Positions 9,477-20,286 of a DNA stretch of 64,000 bases are shown here, piece by piece. Every line of letters begins with the position of its first letter. Position 1 is the stretch's first letter. A program made the position numbers and the translations under genes. Origin of the DNA: Phoma sp. XZ068 (Eukaryota > Ascomycota > Dothideomycetes > Pleosporales > Didymellaceae); NCBI GenBank assembly GCA_004835665.1, contig RBKR01000009.1, forward strand, positions 310,001-374,000. Reading direction: 5' to 3'. The notes under the pieces are model-generated. The model was not told the DNA's origin. It saw nothing but the letters and a program-made list of their open reading frames with translations, and searched no databases.

Positions 9477-10892
9477 CTAGACGAACCATCCCATCCCATT
9501 GCTGCAGGTTTGATCCATTGCTCTTACATAATTCTCCAATCGTTCGACCATCCAACCAGACCTGACTGCATCTGAGCCTCCTTCCATTATCCCATCATCC
9601 AGCTTGTCACATTTTGAAGCGGCAGTGGAGTACTCGAGGCACTGTAACTTTGCCTTTCGACCCAAACGTACGTCACTTGAGACCAAACACCTGGACGAAC
9701 GGTACGAGAATTGTAAGCACGGAGCGTGACTTTCGCATGCCGACCTGCAACTTTCAAAAGAATTGTGCACCTCTCGGTCCTCTAAGACGTTGTTGCTAAA
9801 CTCAAGATTCACTGAGTAATTGTCCCATTCCCTTCTTTCCTTGCCAAGGTGGGGGAGTATGTATTCTTGGAAGACATTGGCGTGTCGTAAAGGATCTTTT
9901 ATCGAATGAGTACGCTGCCACTGCTGTTCAAAATTCCATAATGATCGAATCTCGGCTTCGAGCATGTGGTGGTAGGTGATAGCGGGGTAGCACCACGGTT
10001 GCCTGTCAGCCTTGGTGATGTTGTGATCGAGCGTTGACATCGGGTCGCCTTGAAAGTGAGGGAACGCCCCTAGCAGTGGTATCCCGGCGTCCTTCATTAA
10101 TTTCCCGAGGATCATGTCTCCGGCCCATTGCTCGATCGTATATTGATTATAATCGGCCATGTGTGCCCTCCAGTGGGTTGTCGCTTTTCTGATCGCAGCC
10201 GCGGATAGAGCGAATCCTGAACCGCCGTGGGCAAACAGCACCTCACCGATATACATCTGTTTCCCAATGTAATACCCCATTTCTGCATCGAACTTCGACA
10301 GATAGTCAAGCAAATTACCCCACATCAGGTATGTGTCCAACTCGATAAACACGAACCACTTCGCCTGCGGACTGTGGCGGAGGGCTTTATCAATCATGGG
10401 CAGAAACTTATACTTGTCCAGCTTCCATCCAGGGTTTTCGAGCATACCCGACGGGCCACTTCCATCATGTCTGGTGCCATCCACATAGAGGCCATCTCGG
10501 CCTTTCATCTTGAGCCGATGGTATAGTTCAAAATCTGGCACCGAGGCTTTGAGATCTTCGCTGATATCGTTAAGTACATCGTGGACACGATGGCCCTCAA
10601 ATGTTTCCTCGTAGTCGGAATATATAACATAGTTCGGTATGCAGCGCAACGTGGTAGCGGAATAGATCGGCAATTTTTCGAGTAGTTCGGTTGCGCCTGT
10701 TCGAAGGACCACTAGTATGTCTTTTGCAATAGCACTCTGGGCGCAGTACGGTGCGCTTTGGCGTTGGCTTGTTGTATTGGTAATTGCTGTAGATCTTTGA
10801 CAAGAATAGAAGAAGAGCGAGCAAATAATCAGGGCGGTAAATCCGGTACGATTTCTGCGTCGAGGATTCACCCAGAGGTTTGCTGCTGCCAT
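9477..10892 (-). CDS. Type II membrane glycosyltransferase, GT31-like, with Cys-rich C-terminal module
   Basis: A 471-residue single-exon protein starting at the ATG at 10892; the frame is open upstream but without an ATG. A basic N terminus (NPRRRNR) and one hydrophobic segment (~residues 17-31) predict a Golgi type II topology. The body carries Fringe/C1GalT-like features: an acidic ELD motif in WFVFIELDTYLMWGNL, followed by IGKQMYIGEVLFAHGGSGFALS and DMILGKLMKDAGI. The last ~120 residues contain spaced cysteines (FESCRSACESHAPCLQFSY, RCLVSS, LQCLEY) resembling a PAN/Apple-like module. A TATATAT lies about 50 bp upstream. Such proteins usually glycosylate proteins or the cell wall, so involvement in polyketide tailoring is uncertain despite its location. 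The GT31-like assignment is family knowledge and the donor sugar is unknown. Confidence 0.75.
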   Translation of the reverse strand: MAAANLWVNPRRRNRTGFTALIICSLFFYSCQRSTAITNTTSQRQSAPYCAQSAIAKDILVVLRTGATELLEKLPIYSATTLRCIPNYVIYSDYEETFEGHRVHDVLNDISEDLKASVPDFELYHRLKMKGRDGLYVDGTRHDGSGPSGMLENPGWKLDKYKFLPMIDKALRHSPQAKWFVFIELDTYLMWGNLLDYLSKFDAEMGYYIGKQMYIGEVLFAHGGSGFALSAAAIRKATTHWRAHMADYNQYTIEQWAGDMILGKLMKDAGIPLLGAFPHFQGDPMSTLDHNITKADRQPWCYPAITYHHMLEAEIRSLWNFEQQWQRTHSIKDPLRHANVFQEYILPHLGKERREWDNYSVNLEFSNNVLEDREVHNSFESCRSACESHAPCLQFSYRSSRCLVSSDVRLGRKAKLQCLEYSTAASKCDKLDDGIMEGGSDAVRSGWMVERLENYVRAMDQTCSNGMGWFV

Positions 10893-12349
10893 CTTCAATC
10901 AGCAAGATGGAGTATGTTGGCACTTCAACAACGGAGGGAATATATATGATATTTGTATTGAGTCGGCTTAGACGCTGTCCAGAATTGGCTGTCACTTGAA
11001 GGATCACATTGCGGCACAGCAGAGGGACGTGCTCGGCCCATGTTTGAATCTGGCCACTACGTCTTGCAGCCGCGTTGGGGTGCCAAAAGGTGGTTTCCGA
11101 GAACAACTACCCGTTCCACTGCTTGAGTTACCCTAGCCATGAAGACTTCAGATCCACCTCAACTATGAATCACCAACATTTTCTACGAGACTCATGCAGG
11201 TTTGCCGCCGCGCAATATGTATTGCGCCGAAAGCGTGATAGTGTACTGTGATCCTCTGCATGGGTTGAATAGAATAAAAGCACCGAAACTCTTGGCGGCG
11301 GCAGAGCCATCGAAATGACTGGGCAAAAGCAAAATCGTGCCTAGATAGACTTGATCTCACGCTCGCCTGGAAAGGGTTCATAACGGCTTTTTCGACGACA
11401 AGGCTGTCTACTGTCATATCAACTAGCGGTTTATCAACGGATGACATCGATTGGATTCACTCCACACTTTTAAGCGGCTCACCGATTGCTCATTGCGTGG
11501 CTATGGATCAGAATACAGTCATTAAGGCAACTTCTTGCCAACCAATCTCATCTGACTGGCTTCCCTGCTAGCTTACAGGGTTATCGTCTTAACGGCGATG
11601 CAGGTTGTCTTAAGGACCAAAGTGTTGCAGCAAGGCGACATCTGTCATGCAGCTTTGATAGTTTGACCGTGTAATCAATAGCGAGTGCCCTAGTTGCGGT
11701 AACTCTTATGTTTTCTTGTTCCTAACGCTTTTTCTTTGACAGCTGGGTGAGAACGGGGCAATATGAGAAGAAGAGGCTCCGAAAATTGATTTAGTATGAC
11801 AGCAATACAATCGTATATAGTTACTATTGATACCAAAAGTTTGGACAGTTTGCTCTTCTAACTACGCAGAGTGGCGTTCCAAGTCTATGAAAGCCCGCTT
11901 ACAAGATTACCTAGATCCTGGCATACATTATCTTGGATGAGGTAGAGAAAATTTCAGTTGAATGATTTGGATGTCAATTATTTGACGATTCTGCTGGATT
12001 GTATGCGTTCCCATGACAGAACAGATGTGCAGGTATTGACTTCGCAAGCGAAGTGGGACTAGAGCATGTGATATTTGAGTAAATGTCAGCTTAACACTGT
12101 CCAGCGTCGTCCGACAGTAAAAGAATCACATCGCGGCACAACGGAGACCCGGGCGCAGCTATGATTAGGTCTGGTTGCACCTGGCCTCCCATATGTGTAC
12201 TGCTAATGTTCTGCAATCTAGATGACCGAGACCTTATCCGGAACCGTGACATAGACACCAATTTTCAAACCAGTTGCAATGAGTGTAACTATTTTCTCTA
12301 CATTTACGTGTAGGCCATGTCATAAAGCATGAAACTTGATCCAGTCTAT
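10893..12349. other. Intergenic region, 1.45 kb, between glycosyltransferase and PKS 3' end
   Basis: The left part is the glycosyltransferase promoter, with TATATAT at about 10940. No credible gene was found; a 94-codon minus ORF at 11163-11447 has no recognisable character. A diverged repeat links about 10962-11055 with about 12087-12180. Confidence 0.45.
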
Positions 12350-15300
12350 CTATGTCGCACAAGGCATGGTGCGGTGGACTACATTCCCAGTGTCCTCGTT
12401 TCCATTATGTGCCCAAAGCGCAAATCTCTCTTCCTCTAATTGTTTTATATCCTTAGCAGTGGTATGCAGAAATCCAATTTCTTTCCAGATGTGTATATAC
12501 TTTCTCAATGTCCGATTGGAGATGGGGCCGACTCTTTTGAGGGTCACCGAGTGCTCAAGCGTGTTGGAGACATCCAATACCAATCCGCCACAAGACATGC
12601 GGAGATAATTGGATTCCAGAAAGTCCGACAATAAAGAAGCAGGATTGTTCCTTTGGGGTGCCTGGCGTACGCGTTCTAGCCAATCATGGAACGGTATCAA
12701 GTTTGATATCTTAAGCGCCGCTTGCAAGTACCCGTTCATCTCTCTCCATGATTGCCCGTTGGGGTTATCGATATGGTAGATGGGGTGTGGATTGTTGTTC
12801 GCAAGCAAAATATCAGAGAGCGTGCTCGCGACGTCGTTCACTGGAGTCCAGTACAGCTTGCCGTCTACCTGAGGCAGGGCATTGAGGCTGCAAGAAGACT
12901 TGACCAGGAATCCAAAATGCTCCATGGGATTCCAATATCCACTTGTCTTGGAACCAGCAATCTGGCCTAAACGTGCTACCATAGTACGGAATCGGGCTGG
13001 ATGCTGGTGCAGAGTTCGATCCAGCATGCGCTCGCATCCCCACTTGGCTTCGCTGTAGCCATTCGGCAAGACTGAGTCAATGCTAGCCGTTGTCTCTGGC
13101 ACTACAGTTAATTCCGCTTGTTTATGCTGACCGTAGAGGCCAACAACACCGATGGAAGACACCATCTCGAAGCTGAACCTGAAGCCTTTGTGGTGATGTG
13201 ATGTTGCATCTAGGGCGAAGTCAATCAAGTTTCGCATGACTTTGAACTGCAACTTGAAACCAGATAGATCGCGCGTTGCACTCATAGGCCAGGCTTGATG
13301 AACAAGGTGCGTAACCGAAGTAGTGAGGCCATTGTACTGCATCTGCTCAAGCCCAAGCCGGGGACAGGAAGAGTCAGTCTGTAGTACAAGCAATTTGTGC
13401 TTCAGGGCATCGGGAAAGCGTATGCCTTTATCCCTCATTGCTTGAAGCTGTCGTGCCATGGGCTTTTCTCGGTGTTTTCGGTTGAGACACACCACGGTAT
13501 CCACGTCGGCTAACTGTGCAAGGTGGTATACTAAATGGCCCCCAAGACTTCCCGTTCCACCAGTTACCAGGACAACCTTCTTCTTTTCTGTCACATCTGG
13601 TGCTCTATCATCAGAGATAGGCGCAGAGTAGTTGGACGTGAATTCATCTAGAAGCTTGTCCACGGCCTCCTTTCGAACGTCCAGTGATGCAATGGAGCTG
13701 AGATTGAGCTCCTGATGCGTACCATTGGGTTCATTCTTGTGGCCATTCCCCCCCTCAGGATTGTGGCCATTGATCTCATTCTTGTGGCCATTCGTTCGGA
13801 TCTTGTGACTACTGGTGCCATTGACGTATGTTGGTGGCTTCACCTCTTGCACTGGGTGATTCGTGACCAGGCCGTCGTTGACACCATTCTCTGACTTCGC
13901 TAGAAGCGCCTTCTTCAAGTCGCCCACTGTTGGATGCTCCAAAAATAAAGATTCGCTTTCTATTTCAAGATCGAGCTCATTTTTGAAGCGGCCTACAACA
14001 ATAAGCGACAACAGAGAATCAACTCCACAATCAGCCAGGTCAGTGTCGTCATCGAGTTGAGCTACTTCAATACCACTCTCCTCCGAGAGAATTTTTAGGG
14101 CTTCTGTGAAGTCGAATTTGGAAGAGTGGCCATTCTCTTGATAATTGGGTGTTTTGGAGCCGATTATACCTGCATGTACGGTTTCCGGCTTGGCAGTGCT
14201 GTTTATAGTGGGAATGACATGACCAGGTAAAGACTTGCTGAGGAACGCCACAAGGTCTTTCACTGTAGGATACTCAAAGAAGAGACCATTGAAGTCCATA
14301 TCGACTTCGAGTTGCTCTCGGAAGCGTGCCGAGATAGTCAGGCCAAGGAGTGAATCCACCCCCATATCTGCAAAGGAGGCATCATCTGTGAAGTCATCAA
14401 TAGCAACGCCGGACTCCTCTGAAATAATTTGCAACCCCACATTAATACCAGATGAACCGATATGAACGGATGCCGGCTCAGAGACGAGCTCTGAACAAGC
14501 TGAGGAAGGCTGCGACTGCTTCTGGTTTTCAACGGGGCGCTGTGCCGGCGGGTTGTGAGCCTGCGGCTTTCCGCCACTCTCGAGAGATAAGATGGCTTTT
14601 AGTACCCGGCGAGGCACGCCTTGGATTGTGATCTGTCCTAACTGCGCTACAACTCTGTCTCCATCGAAGATAGTTGCATCACCACGCCAGAGTTTATCCG
14701 GTCCAGGCTCCATGCAACTGTATGTGGTGTATGTTTTCTCGAAATCGATCGGTTCGAAGAGCTGGAGCGAGCCCCATCCGTGATTCATGAAGACTTCCAC
14801 ATCTAGGTCAGTGTTGTCATTACAATTCATTGTGAAACCGCATGCTTGTGTCAGCGCATCGATGATAGCTGGGTGGGTGTGGAAGGTGCCATCGCGCCTT
14901 ACGCTGCCAAAGCTCAGCGTGCTGGAAGCTTCTAGAGTATTGCTGTTCAGTACTATTGTGTCAATCGCACGATAGTCGCTGTGGAAACGTGCCAATGGAC
15001 GGATGGCGCGATAGACCATTGCACGATTGTAGCGGGCGGTCTCGCCCGGGGCGATACCAGCGTAGAGTGCATTTATCCTTGCTTTAATCTCTGCTGCACG
15101 ACCCTGTAACTGCTTTTGAAGACAATAATCTCTGTATTGAACGATACAGCGAGAGTGCTCTTGCAGTTTGTGATGACGGTTGAAGGACATGAACTTCATG
15201 GTGACCGATTGCGAGGGCCAGTCTGCTTCGGCGTGGACCTGAACCAGCTGCTTCATGTTCTGCGCGTTTAGGATCAATGCCTTTGAGATTGTCATCTCAG

Positions 15301-18300
15301 AAACATCCACAAGTTTGTCCGGCTGATTCTGCTGGTAGCGTTTGAGCAGGTAAGTGCCGATGGTGAGAGCCATATCGGCGTAGACTGACGGTGTGCAAAG
15401 AGGTATCCCGTCCACCTCATGGCCTTGGACCAATGGACTCAGATCTTTCCGCAGAATATCTGCCTCGACCACAATCTTGGTACTCTTAGAGTCTCCTACT
15501 TCTGAAACCACTGAATGTATCGTTGTACTCTCAATCTTCAAACCAATCTGCATGCCTTCTGCGGGCGGATCACCTTTTCGCAATGACCAATTATTGACGT
15601 ACTGGATCCAGTAAGGCTTCAGATCCCAGGAATACGACGGCAGTGACACAACCCGGTGGAAACGCCTGAAGTCTTGCTGATAGGCTGCCCAATCTATACT
15701 TGCTCCCGTATCATATAAAGACTTTAGCGATCTGGAAAGTACATCCCACGGCTGGGCTCCCCGCTGAAGCGACGGGACACAGAGCATGGATGAACCCAAG
15801 GTGCATTTGACCATTTTGGAAACGGCAGGGTGCGAGCCGATCTCTAGGAACGTGGATCGATCTGTGATCAGACCTTCATGATGGGCGGCAGTCAGTGCTC
15901 CAAGCATATTGACAGCCTCGCGAGAGTGCCTTGCAAGGTACTCGGGATTGAAGGCCGTGCATGTAGTCGCGACCGTGCAGTCGAATGGCCGAATGATGGG
16001 TACCTTTGGTTCAGAAAATACCACACTCTGTGCTCGTGTCTTAAAGTCAGACATAATCACATCGACTTGCGACGAATGAAAGGCGTAGGGCACTTTAAGA
16101 AGGGTGCTTCTGATTCCGGCCTCCTTCAAAAGCTCTTGCAGCTGTAACATCCTCTTACCTACGCCGGCAAGAACAGTCTCTGTCGGTGAATTGATGCATG
16201 CGGTCTCATATTTGCCATCCTGTAGAATCGTTGCGATCTTGTCCAGAGCACTGTCGATAACTAGCATTGCATGCGTATTCCTCGTGCAATTTTGCTCAAT
16301 TAATTTGCCCCTTGTACCGACAAGAAAGATGGTGTCGACGTCCGAGAGCACTCCAGCAGTGTTGAGCGCAGCATATTCACCCAGACTGTGTCCCACGACA
16401 GCATATGGACGGATGCCCCAGGAATCCCATAGCTTGACTAGAGCTATCTGAACGCAGACGCTCGCCAATTGCACAACTGAGGGTTGGAAGACCGAACAAT
16501 CTTGTTCTCCAGATTCGATGAACGGCAGCAAAGACTGGAATCCTAGGCTTCTAGCAATATGATTCAGACGGTGTAGTTCGGCCCGAAAAATGGAGCTTTC
16601 TCGCAGCAGCTGTTGAGCCATTCCTGGATATTGAGCGCCTTGCCCGGTGAAACTGAATACAATACGAGGGGTGCCCCGTGGCCTTGTTACACCGACATCA
16701 TCACGAATAGCTACTTTGATTTTATTGCAGATGTCCTGGATAGACGAGCCCACCAATAGTACACGGTGCGGGTGGTGAATTCTTCGTGTTGTTGTTGTGT
16801 ATGAAAGCTCACCGAGAGAGGTATTCGGCTTGCTTTCAAGATACGCGAGCAGTGATCTAAGATTACCCTGCATGGAGACACCAGTCTTTGCAGATACTGC
16901 AATAGCATGCAGCTGTCGGGAATCCGGATGATTATTGATATTCTCTGGTATGTGCGGAGCATCTTCGAGCAAGAGCGCTGAGTTGCCTCCTGCCGCCGAG
17001 AAGTTGTTGACTAGCACACGTCGGGCGACGCCTGCTTTTCTCTCCCAAGCTGTAGGTTTGAGAGCAATCTGAACATGACGCTCCTCAAAGTCGGTTGGGA
17101 ATCTACGATTGATCTTTGTCTTGATGCCACAATGTGGGACAATAAGATTTTTCTCCATCATCATTAGGACTTTGATAAGGCTCGAGGCGCCAGACGCAGC
17201 TTCACCGTGACCAATGTTTGCTTTGGCTGAGCCGAGATAGAGCATCTGGTCACTTGTTCTTGTCCGGCCGCTAATTCGCGAGGGGGCGAAGGTCTCCAAA
17301 ACGCTAGACATTTCCGCAGCGTCGCCAGCTTGTGTACCTGTGCCATGCATTTCGACATAGCTGACTGAGTAAGGATCCACATTAGCATCATTGAGAATCT
17401 TGTTGAAAATTGCCCGTTGGGCACCGACATGTGGCCGAGTGATGGATTCAGATTCTGCTGAGTGGTTGGTATAGGCACCAAGAATTACACCAAGGATTGG
17501 ATCCTTATCTGCAAGAGCGTCGTCAAGCCTTTTGATTATCACTGTGGCTATGCCCTCACCACGACAGTATCCGTCTGCGCCATTGTCGAATGTTTTACAG
17601 TTACCTGTCCGTGAGAGAAAGTTTCCACGGTCCAATCCAGCAGTAAAATCAGGGTTTGTGATCACATTGGTCCCTCCGGCTATAGCTGTATCAATGTCGC
17701 CACACCAAAGCGAGTTGCATGCCAAATGTATTCCAGCCAGACTAGAGGAGCAAGCTGTGTCTACAGCGTAGCTTGGTCCGCTGAACTTGAAGAAGTAGTT
17801 GATTCTGCCGGGGATAAATGCTCGGTTCCCACCAGGGATCATGTGCGCATCAATATCCTGGGAGCTGTTGGTTTCCATCCAGTCGTTGCTTGTTACACCG
17901 TAGAAAACACCAATTCGGTCTGGTCTGGTTGACGGGGTTGCATCCGGCACGATTCCTGCTCGTTCAATGGCTTCATAAGCGGTCATCAGAGCTAGTCGCT
18001 GTGCAGGATCGATCTGAGCAGCCTCTTTTGGTGAGATGTTGAAAAACCGTGCATCAAACTCTTCTGGATCCTTCAACCAACATCCAAAAGGAGTTGCACT
18101 TGTATTTTTTCGAGGATTCGTACTGGTATCAACATGCGTGCGTACATCCCAGTGCAGTGGGGGCACAGTCTTGTGAACGTCTAGACCTTGTTCAAGTATA
18201 TCCCAGAAAGCTTCATTGTTCTTCGCGTCAGGAAAGCGTCCCGACATACCAATAATGGCTAGTTTGGGTCGCCTGAGACCACTCTTGAAAGCCGGCTCCG

Positions 18301-19476
18301 AGTTAGGCAGTCCGTTAATCGACAGTCGAGGGTGCACCATAGGACTTGTATCTGTATTTTTGAGCACATTATAGAAGAGATGTTGAGCTGATGATCCGAA
18401 GGGCACAACGCTGAAGCTTTCCGGGGCCGTGCTGCGTAGAATCTTTTGCAGTCGTTCTAGAATAGCACCCCACCGTAGAGGTCGCAGCAAAACTTCACAC
18501 GTGGCTTCTTCCAGTAGACATTTGAATGTCCGAGCTTCCGACGAAGTCTTGATAGTGGACAGAAAATGAACTGTTTCGAGCCGCGGGTTTTCTGTGCTTT
18601 CCCGTAAACCTGAAACTATTGAAACCGGGTCGTTGAGTGAATAAAGATGAGCACCATGATACGGTCCCAATATTGGGATAGATTTCTTTGTTAGTGGCCG
18701 GATCACTTCGGAATCGATCAATTTGAGAACAGAATCAGGCGGCCCGCTCACTGTGATGGTGTTTGGTCCGTAGGCACTGATATATGGCTTGTTTATTGAT
18801 GGTAGAGGCTAAACTTTTGTTAATAGAGGATTTGAGGCCTAGCCAAGAGTTGTGACCTTACACTCTTCTCGTTGAAATCATGTATCATTGAGGCAGATGA
18901 TGCCCCCTCTACAAGGATTGCCCAAGGTTGATTGCGATTTCGGGATGGCGCAAGCCTCTGAGCAACATCTTCCACAAGGATGCCAGTCCTAAAAGATGTA
19001 ACAACTGCTTCAATGGCCGCGGGAATCAGATTAACGGTACTTGTACTGCAGCTGACGGCGGCTGCCGCGAAGGTTCCTGTGCACAATCCAACAACAACTG
19101 AGTGTGCTGGATTGTTGTAACACGCTTCTGCTTGACTTTTGAAGTTAGAATAGATTTTGGGAAACTAAGACAATAAGACCCACAGCATGAATGTGCCCAA
19201 TTGCCATAGTGTAGTCATGGCCATGTCCAGAGCAATGCATCGCTTGCCGCTTCCATCCTGATCCCATGAAGCCAGATCCTCAAGACATGTAAACCGGGGC
19301 ATCTCTTGACGAACAGCGGGTGTTAAAGTGTACATTTCTGTCCGGATGGCACTGTACGCACCCAGGAGAAAAGCATTTAAGAACAGGTCATCTCTCGCCT
19401 CTAGCAGACTTGGGAAATGAGGTCGAATATCGAACGTCTGATCCCCAAAGAGGTACAACTTCAAATGACTTGCCAT
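12350..19476 (-). CDS. Non-reducing polyketide synthase, SAT-KS-AT-PT-ACP-ACP-R
   Basis: An iterative type I PKS making an aromatic polyketide, 2341 residues in three exons: 19476-19184, 19135-18862 and 18808-12350. The introns are 48 bp (GTGGGT donor, less certain) and 53 bp (GTAAGG...TTTAG), both inside the SAT domain. Domains in order: SAT with active-site GLCTG at 114-118 (Cys116) and GPYHGAHLY near 240; KS ~371-795 with DTACSSS (Cys542), HGTGT (His677) and NIGHGE (His723); AT with GHSLG (Ser997); PT with His1319 in VQGHEVDGIP and Asp1506 in HPAIIDAL; two ACPs with GVDSLL serines at 1675 and 1787; an Asn-Gly-His-rich linker; and a thioester reductase R domain with TGGTGSLGG (~1938) and Tyr2107-X3-Lys2111 in YSEAK. 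There is no C-methyltransferase and no thioesterase, so release should be reductive, giving an aldehyde or alcohol. It is transcribed divergently from the O-methyltransferase. It is the core gene of the cluster; the product is not predictable by eye. Confidence 0.95.
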
Positions 19477-19667
19477 AGTCGAATCTTTCAGAACTTAATC
19501 AGCCTGGGCAAAGAGTGGACGAAGTTAAGATTCAATGGAATGAGCAAAGAGGCAATTCGTTTGCGTATATCACTTATCTCAAGAGGATTATACATTCGGG
19601 ACTTACCATGCAACACTCATGGAAACTATAAGAACCGGAACAATTGGGGTTTGCATTCGGGAACTCT

Positions 19668-19812
19668 GCTGGCATGAGCAACAAAACCCGAAGGTATCCA
19701 TGGATGACCTTGACATGCAAGTGAGACCGGCCATGTCGCCATGCTGGCATGAGAAACAAACCCGAAGGTATCTGATGACCTTGAGGTGCGAATGAGACCG
19801 ACTATGTCGCCA
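19668..19812. repeat. Tandem duplication, ~70-75-bp unit, two copies
   Basis: Copy one (about 19668-19742) and copy two (about 19743-19812) both run from GCTGGCATGAG through AACCCGAAGGTATC, GATGACCTTGA and GAGACCG to ATGTCGCCAT. The second copy has a few substitutions and a 4-5 bp deletion. Each copy holds an ACCG core. Confidence 0.85.
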
Positions 19813-19978
19813 TGCTGTGATTACTATGATGAATATCTATGTAGTCGAGGAAAGCCCCGGGAATGACGGAATCTTTGATGCTGCAGTACCCCCCCCCCCC
19901 ACGGGGGCGTCCGAGTATTGACCAATCAGATCATCAATATAGAGAAAAACAGAGTATGATTCCGTGAAGGCACGTTTG

Positions 19979-20045
19979 GTACCGAAAGGTAACCAAAAGG
20001 CGACCGAAAAGTGACCGAAAGGTGACCGAAAGGTGACTGCAAGGT
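19979..20045. repeat. 11-bp tandem array with CCGA cores
   Basis: About six units of consensus GGTGACCGAAA. The CCGA-equivalent position falls at 19982, 19993 (CCAA variant), 20004, 20015, 20026 and 20037 (CTGC variant), i.e. exactly every 11 bp, about one helical turn. The array abuts TCGG-N6-CCGA at 20047-20060. Confidence 0.85.
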
Positions 20046-20046
20046 C

Positions 20047-20060
20047 TCGGTCGATTCCGA
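20047..20060. promoter_or_regulatory. Inverted CGG half-sites, TCGG-N6-CCGA
   Basis: TCGG at 20047-20050 and CCGA at 20057-20060 form an inverted pair of CGG triplets with a 6-bp spacer, a geometry used by several Gal4-type zinc-cluster proteins. It does not match the published AflR consensus TCG-N5-CGA exactly. A cluster regulator binding here is inference. Confidence 0.5.
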
Positions 20061-20286
20061 CCCGGTGGAGTAGGGGAGTTGTGGCTCCTCACGGGAATAT
20101 GGTCGGCTCGCAAGACACGATGCCCGATAGACATCTTGAGGATCATTTCAAGGATCACACAAACTGCTGTGGTGTTCTTCCCTGGCTCTTTCTCATTGCT
20201 ACACTTGATTCAGATACCATAAAACAACGAACTGTCCGCAAAGTTTGATTTAGCATCAGAAACTATCTGATTTACCCGTTTGAATT

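Larger units (their letters stand above)
19477..20286. promoter_or_regulatory. Bidirectional promoter of PKS and O-methyltransferase
   Basis: An 810-bp divergent region. From the PKS side it holds a ~70-75-bp tandem duplication (19668-19812), a run of 12 C (19889-19900), an 11-bp tandem array with CCGA at each period (19982-20041), and the inverted repeat TCGG-N6-CCGA at 20047-20060. These last elements lie 227-305 bp before the O-methyltransferase ATG and 506-584 bp before the PKS ATG. They are likely regulator sites, by inference from zinc-cluster binding preferences for CGG triplets. Confidence 0.65.

Noticed and set aside
11163..11447. 94-codon minus-strand ORF between the glycosyltransferase and the PKS
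   Set aside because: No motif, signal peptide or splice partner; compatible with chance.
13860..14580. A C-methyltransferase domain between PT and R of the PKS
   Set aside because: This interval encodes two consecutive ACPs with GVDSLL motifs and no SAM-binding motif.
19889..19900. C12 homopolymer as a regulatory element
   Set aside because: More likely a slippage-prone tract or assembly-sensitive run; no binding logic is evident.
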